From Amphiduros pacificus (lineage: Eukaryota; Annelida; Polychaeta; Phyllodocida; Hesionidae), in contig OX439009.1 in assembly GCA_949316495.1 (NCBI GenBank), forward strand, positions 40,151,443 through 40,215,442: 64,000 nucleotides of DNA, given 5' to 3'. The notes under the pieces were generated by a model, which saw nothing but the letters and a program-made list of their open reading frames with translations, did not search any database and had not been told where the DNA came from. Shown here piece by piece: positions 60,363 through 64,000 of this stretch; within the stretch, counting starts at the first letter, position 1; the number at the start of each line of letters is the position of its first letter. Made by a program: the position numbers and the translations under genes.

Positions 60363-62209
60363 GTATCTGACCAGCTGTGGTTAAGGCGTCATGACAGGTT
60401 AGTGACAAATACTCTAGGAGCAGATAAGCAATTGCAGGCCCCATGACAGGCAATGCCACGATCAATTTATACAAGAAGAAGATTGGCTGTAATCACTTTA
60501 TAATCCTTGATAAAATCTGTACAGCTGCCACTCAGCCTACAAAGTACTGCCATCAAGGGCTATCCAGTTAATCTTTATTGGGGTGCATTAAATTGTGGAA
60601 ATTGCAGTGCTACAGTGCCATCCAGTGACAAGAGGATTGGTGCTTTTTTTGGACGAGGGATGGGTCTTAAAAGCGCTCGGTATTTACTGTGCAATCCCAG
60701 CACCTGACAAGTGCACTACGCCTAATGCCTTGAAGGCAGCTTCTAGAAAAGTACAAACTTTAGGTGTTAATTCGGTTATCACAGACTGCGGTCAATGGCG
60801 GCTGGAGAGTGCAGGGAAATCTGTTTGATTAGTGCGGGTGTCTTACTTCCACTTGTCGCCCTGTCCGTTTCGTTTGCAGCTTTTCTGGTTCGCCAGTTCC
60901 AGGTGTTCGCGAGGTCATACCTGATTCGGTGCATCGTGTGTACTTGGCAACATTCAAGACCTCTATCTCATATCAGAATTTGCCCTTAAAGAACCCAGCC
61001 ATCATCCCTATCTCTATATCTGAGCAGAGAGATGATTCATCAGACTGAGAACGAATGCAATGCTCTGTTGGTGATGTGATAATCCCTCACAGCACATAGC
61101 AGTAACAGCACATTCTCTCTATTGCAGCAAGCACTTTGATCAGGTCTATCAATTTTTCACAGTTTTATGATTGTATATCATTGCTGATTAAGGCCACCAG
61201 GGAATGCTTAGTAGGGATGTAATGCGAGGTATATGATTCCAGGATTCATTTATCGTCCCACATAGGGATACATAATGTATGAGTTTCTTATTTTCCCTCA
61301 GTGGCTGTGCTCATCTGAGGTGGGCGATAAATCAGCGGCCACTTCTCTGCTCACCGCCCAGCATCTGCTCACATGGAACCCAGCCTCGTTTGGAATTAAG
61401 ATTCAAATATGACTTATTGCTCTCAGCTGTCTGTTATGAAGAAAACAATAAATTTCACAAAAGTTGAGACAGATATAAAGTGAACAATACCGTGAGTAAG
61501 GTGTCAGAGTCGAAGATAAAGTCTCCAGTAAGGCTAACCAGAGAGAATCTAAGGCCAAGCATGATGAATAGTGAGTTATGATTTGAGCCTCACCTTCTGG
61601 CCTTCGAAGAACAGAGCTTAATTGCAAGTAAGAGTTTTGAGATTATTTGTCACGTGACTGACGTGACCCAATAGCCTCCAAGCCTCTGAGCACGTAATTG
61701 TTATCCAGCACACATCCTCCAGCGGCGTCCACAATGCCACAAACGTGCCACTACATCATAAAGAAAATGTTTCAGGACAAAAATTCCCCAAAAGAAGAAC
61801 TGCAAAAAGTTTCACTATTTCAAAAGAATACTCCCATTCAACAAACAAAATGATTTCGATTTTCACCATAATTTCCTATTCTGTTCCACACTCGTTTTCT
61901 TTGCTTTGTTTCGTCATCAGTTTTCTTTCAAAAATTAAATCATTTCAAGCTGGAATGAAGTATTATATGAATATGTTTAAACAGTCAAGTGTGTAGATGA
62001 CGTGACTCATTCCTGTGTGTTGAGAAGCAAGTTATTTGTTTGTTGGCCTTGGGTAGCAGGTGGCATTTGTGTATGGGGTAGATCAGAGTTATTGCCCTCA
62101 GGTGGATATTGTCTGTGAGGCAATCTTCACATCTTTTATCATCGGCCTCTTTATATTGTGAGGAGTTTTACCTGCTGGATATCTCATTTTCTGATCCTAG
62201 TTTAAAGTC
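60363..62209. other. Unique sequence, no exon that I can support
   Basis: Candidates inspected: a + frame at 60795-60989 with a hydrophobic stretch (SAGVLLPLVALSVSFAAFLV) whose borders are not splice-like; an acceptor TTTTCCCTCAG at 61302 followed by 35 open codons in a phase that does not fit the membrane exon; and an acceptor TTGCCCTCAG at 62102 followed by a short hydrophobic frame ending in TGA at 62160. None links in phase to 58955-59073. TCAATGGCGGC at 60794 is YY1-like. TGGGCGATAA at 61321 is the reverse complement of the repeated decamer TTATCGCCCA. Confidence 0.35.
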
Positions 62210-62223
62210 CCCCCAGGGGGCGC
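62210..62223 (+). promoter_or_regulatory. CTCF-like core
   Basis: CCCCCAGGGGGCGC matches 13 of 14 positions of the CTCF core CCASYAGRKGGCRS. About one match this good is expected by chance on both strands of 64 kb, so the call is tentative. It is the best CTCF-like site by eye together with 29347 (minus strand). Confidence 0.2.
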
Positions 62224-62341
62224 AGTGTACCCATCTAAGACGCTCTGGGAGCACCACCCATGACATAACACTCATCAATAAAACTCATCAATAAACGCAA
62301 TTAAGCTGAGCTGCTCATACGATTACAACAAACCAATCTGC

Positions 62342-62416
62342 CCATAACACACGGCTGTGTCTATGCTCATAACACACGGCTGTGTCTATGCTCATAACAC
62401 ACGGCTGTGTCTATGG
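62342..62416. repeat. 25-bp repeat (3 copies)
   Basis: Three perfect copies containing CATAACACACGGCTGTGTCT. The ACACACGGCTGTGT part is itself nearly palindromic. Confidence 0.95.
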
Positions 62417-63225
62417 TCATTTATAGTTTGTATGAGGTGTGAAATAATCAGCTTTGACATGCGATAATACATTTATAAAGAAATAAAAGGCCAACCAAAA
62501 CAGAAGCTGGTGTATGTATGGTCCATTTTTATTGAGACATAATCGACAGTTGTTGCATATCTTGAGCGGACGGTGGGAGAGAGGCTTCGTGTCATTGGGC
62601 CATTATGGCGGGCCGACTGAGCCACCCTTCCCCGGGCAAGGCTGGCCAGATCGGGCACCAGTCAGGATTGATCAGTTGTGTTCACACCATTACTTCGACC
62701 TATGATAGGGCACCAGGGACGTGGAGGCCCATCTTCTTTTCGTCTTCATCTCTTTTTTTGTTCTTTATCTTTAGCCATGATTGCTTTAATGCCAGACTGG
62801 CATACATCACTGGGTCAGGAGTCTGCCTGCCTGCACGAGGTCGCCTCGATGCCCGCTTAGGTCCACTCAAACAATCCGCCGCAAGTAGCCACTCAACAAT
62901 GCGCTATAAAACAACAGGCTCAGCTCAGGCTAATCACCGCTCTGCTAATACAGCACACCAGGCTTACTTATATTATCGCCCACCATTAGTTCTGCTGATG
63001 GCCGCCAGGTGTCATAATGATCAAACATGGCCGCCATGGTGAAACCTTGGAGGTGAAACCAATCTCTGTACAAAAGATTTATATTTTATGGCATATCTTC
63101 ACTAAAAATGCATCTTTTAGCACACTTTTTTTCCCCAATAATATCTATATTTTAAAATACATACAATGCCCTTATCAGTTTTCTAATTTCTACCACAAAA
63201 AATAGAAATCAAGAGTTAAACATGA
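62417..63225. other. GC-richer patch with YY1-like sites, 145-codon frame
   Basis: A + frame starts at an ATG (62605, context CATTATGGCGGGC) and runs 145 codons to 63042. Its first 20 codons are GC-rich and the rest is mixed, including a phenylalanine/serine-rich stretch (FFSSSSLFLFFIF) that looks like translated T-rich DNA. I do not recognise it and would not call it a gene. Downstream, ATGGCCGCC occurs at 62998 and 63027, and AACATGGCCGCC (63024-63035) matches the YY1 consensus with an ideal start-codon context. From that ATG, eight codons (MAAMVKPW) lead to a possible donor AG/GTGAAA. This may be a promoter and first exon, at low confidence. Confidence 0.3.
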
Positions 63226-63489
63226 ATATCCAATAGAATAAGATGTGCTCATCTGATACCCAATAGAATAAGATGTGCTCACCTTGTATATAATAGAAAA
63301 AGATGTGCTCACCTTGTATCCAATAGAAAAATATTTGCTCACCTGATATCCAATAGAAAGAGATTTGCTCACCTGATATCCAATAGAAAGAGATTTGCTC
63401 ACCTGATACCCAAAAGAATAAGATGTGCTCACCTCATATCCAATAGAAAAAGACTTGCTCATCTGGTATCCAATAGAAAAAGATTTGCT
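63226..63489. repeat. 30-bp minisatellite (about 9 copies)
   Basis: The unit contains ATCCAATAGAAAAAGATTTG and CTCACCTGAT. Since 30 is ten codons, the minus strand stays open for 106 codons (SIGYQVSKSF repeats), a periodicity artefact. Confidence 0.95.
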
Positions 63490-64000
63490 ATGGGAACAAG
63501 TATTGCTCATATTTTTATTATAAATTCCTTGTAATCTTGTTACTTTGTATTATTATCTATTCTGCAAGCAACAAGCAATGTCAAATAAAAGTTACAAAAG
63601 TTCATTTTTCTTTAAAAGGGAAGACAAACTATTGAAACAATGAAGGAATGCTCTTTGATCATAGGTTTGACTTTGATCACAAGGATTTTGAAGAGCAATA
63701 CTGTGAATGCTGATAATTGGCATTTTGGCGTTTTTCACACCAATGTCAAAATAACCTTTGATCAGTCACGGAATCCACTCCCTAAATAACTAGCCCTTTC
63801 CAAGAATTTTTTTTCAAACGTAGAAATTTAGAACATGTAGAATTGAGGTGTTTTTTGCAAACATAGAAAATATAAAGAATAATGACTCTACACAGAAAAC
63901 ATGGGTGAAATCTTCATATTGGGCTTCTATTTGAGCGATATGCACATCATAACATGTAGGGCTAACGACCGTCAATTTCACGCATTTTGGTCCTTGTCAA
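63490..64000. other. Unique AT-rich sequence, no gene seen
   Basis: Contains TTTAAAAGGGAAGACAAACT near 63611, another string with an interspersed-repeat look. No exon is supported up to the end of the window. Confidence 0.45.

Noticed and set aside
59784-60474. Glycine/serine- or proline/histidine-rich frames up to 220 codons
   Set aside because: Five or more frames on both strands are open in the 33-bp array; a structural protein would show one conserved frame.
61303-61407. Exon after the TTTTCCCTCAG acceptor as the next exon of the membrane-protein gene
   Set aside because: Its open frame needs phase 0 while the exon at 58955-59073 ends in phase 1 (or 2 with the alternative donor); in phase 1 it hits a stop within six codons.
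62605-63042. 145-codon + frame as a gene
   Set aside because: Only its first part is GC-rich; the middle is translated T-rich DNA. No domain is recognised. The region is kept as a possible promoter instead.

Overview
This window looks like animal (metazoan) nuclear DNA. It is AT-rich with long non-coding stretches, tRNA-derived SINE-like copies, a foldback MITE-like element, and spliceosomal exon candidates with GT/AG borders. There are no bacterial-type operons and no rRNA or intact tRNA genes. Short motifs such as AGGGAGGTAACT (about 46325) and the SINE heads are reminiscent of lophotrochozoan, perhaps molluscan, genomes. That placement is a guess from memory and was not tested.

The dominant content is tandem repeats. 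About 26 minisatellite or microsatellite arrays, with units of 2 to 74 bp, add up to roughly 26 kb, or about 40% of the window. The largest are a 32-bp array (15.16-17.76 kb), a 57/64-bp array (18.43-23.82 kb), a 67-bp array (25.16-26.91 kb), a 22-bp array (32.29-33.99 kb), a pyrimidine-rich 22-bp array (34.38-36.01 kb) and a 47-bp array (47.66-52.24 kb). The 47-bp array directly abuts a 35-bp array, giving about 5.4 kb of unbroken tandem DNA. Nearly all long open frames lie inside arrays and stay open only because the unit is periodic; I do not call them proteins.

Left part (0-15 kb): seven or more small arrays, a cluster of TCACGTGA boxes, a decayed palindromic repeat, and three copies of a tRNA-derived SINE-like family. 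Middle (15-38 kb): the giant arrays, a roughly 1-kb palindromic MITE-like element (23.87-24.87 kb), and a pair of identical 476-bp direct repeats (28.76 and 30.13 kb). Right-middle (38-55 kb): further arrays and two more tRNA-like SINE copies.

Right end (55-64 kb) is the only part with credible protein-coding sequence, all on the + strand. A possible first exon (ATG at 55459) ends in phase 0 at a GTGAGA donor. An exon at 58136-58285 can follow it in phase and ends in a stop; together they would encode about 62 residues with a short amphipathic helix resembling the PKA-RII-binding helix of AKAPs. An exon at 58955-59073 encodes a basic segment plus a clear membrane helix; it is the strongest coding signal in the window and must belong to a gene whose other exons I could not place. 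A ZNF143/STAF-like motif at 56875 and a YY1-like motif at 63024 hint at promoters. All gene models here are inferred by eye.
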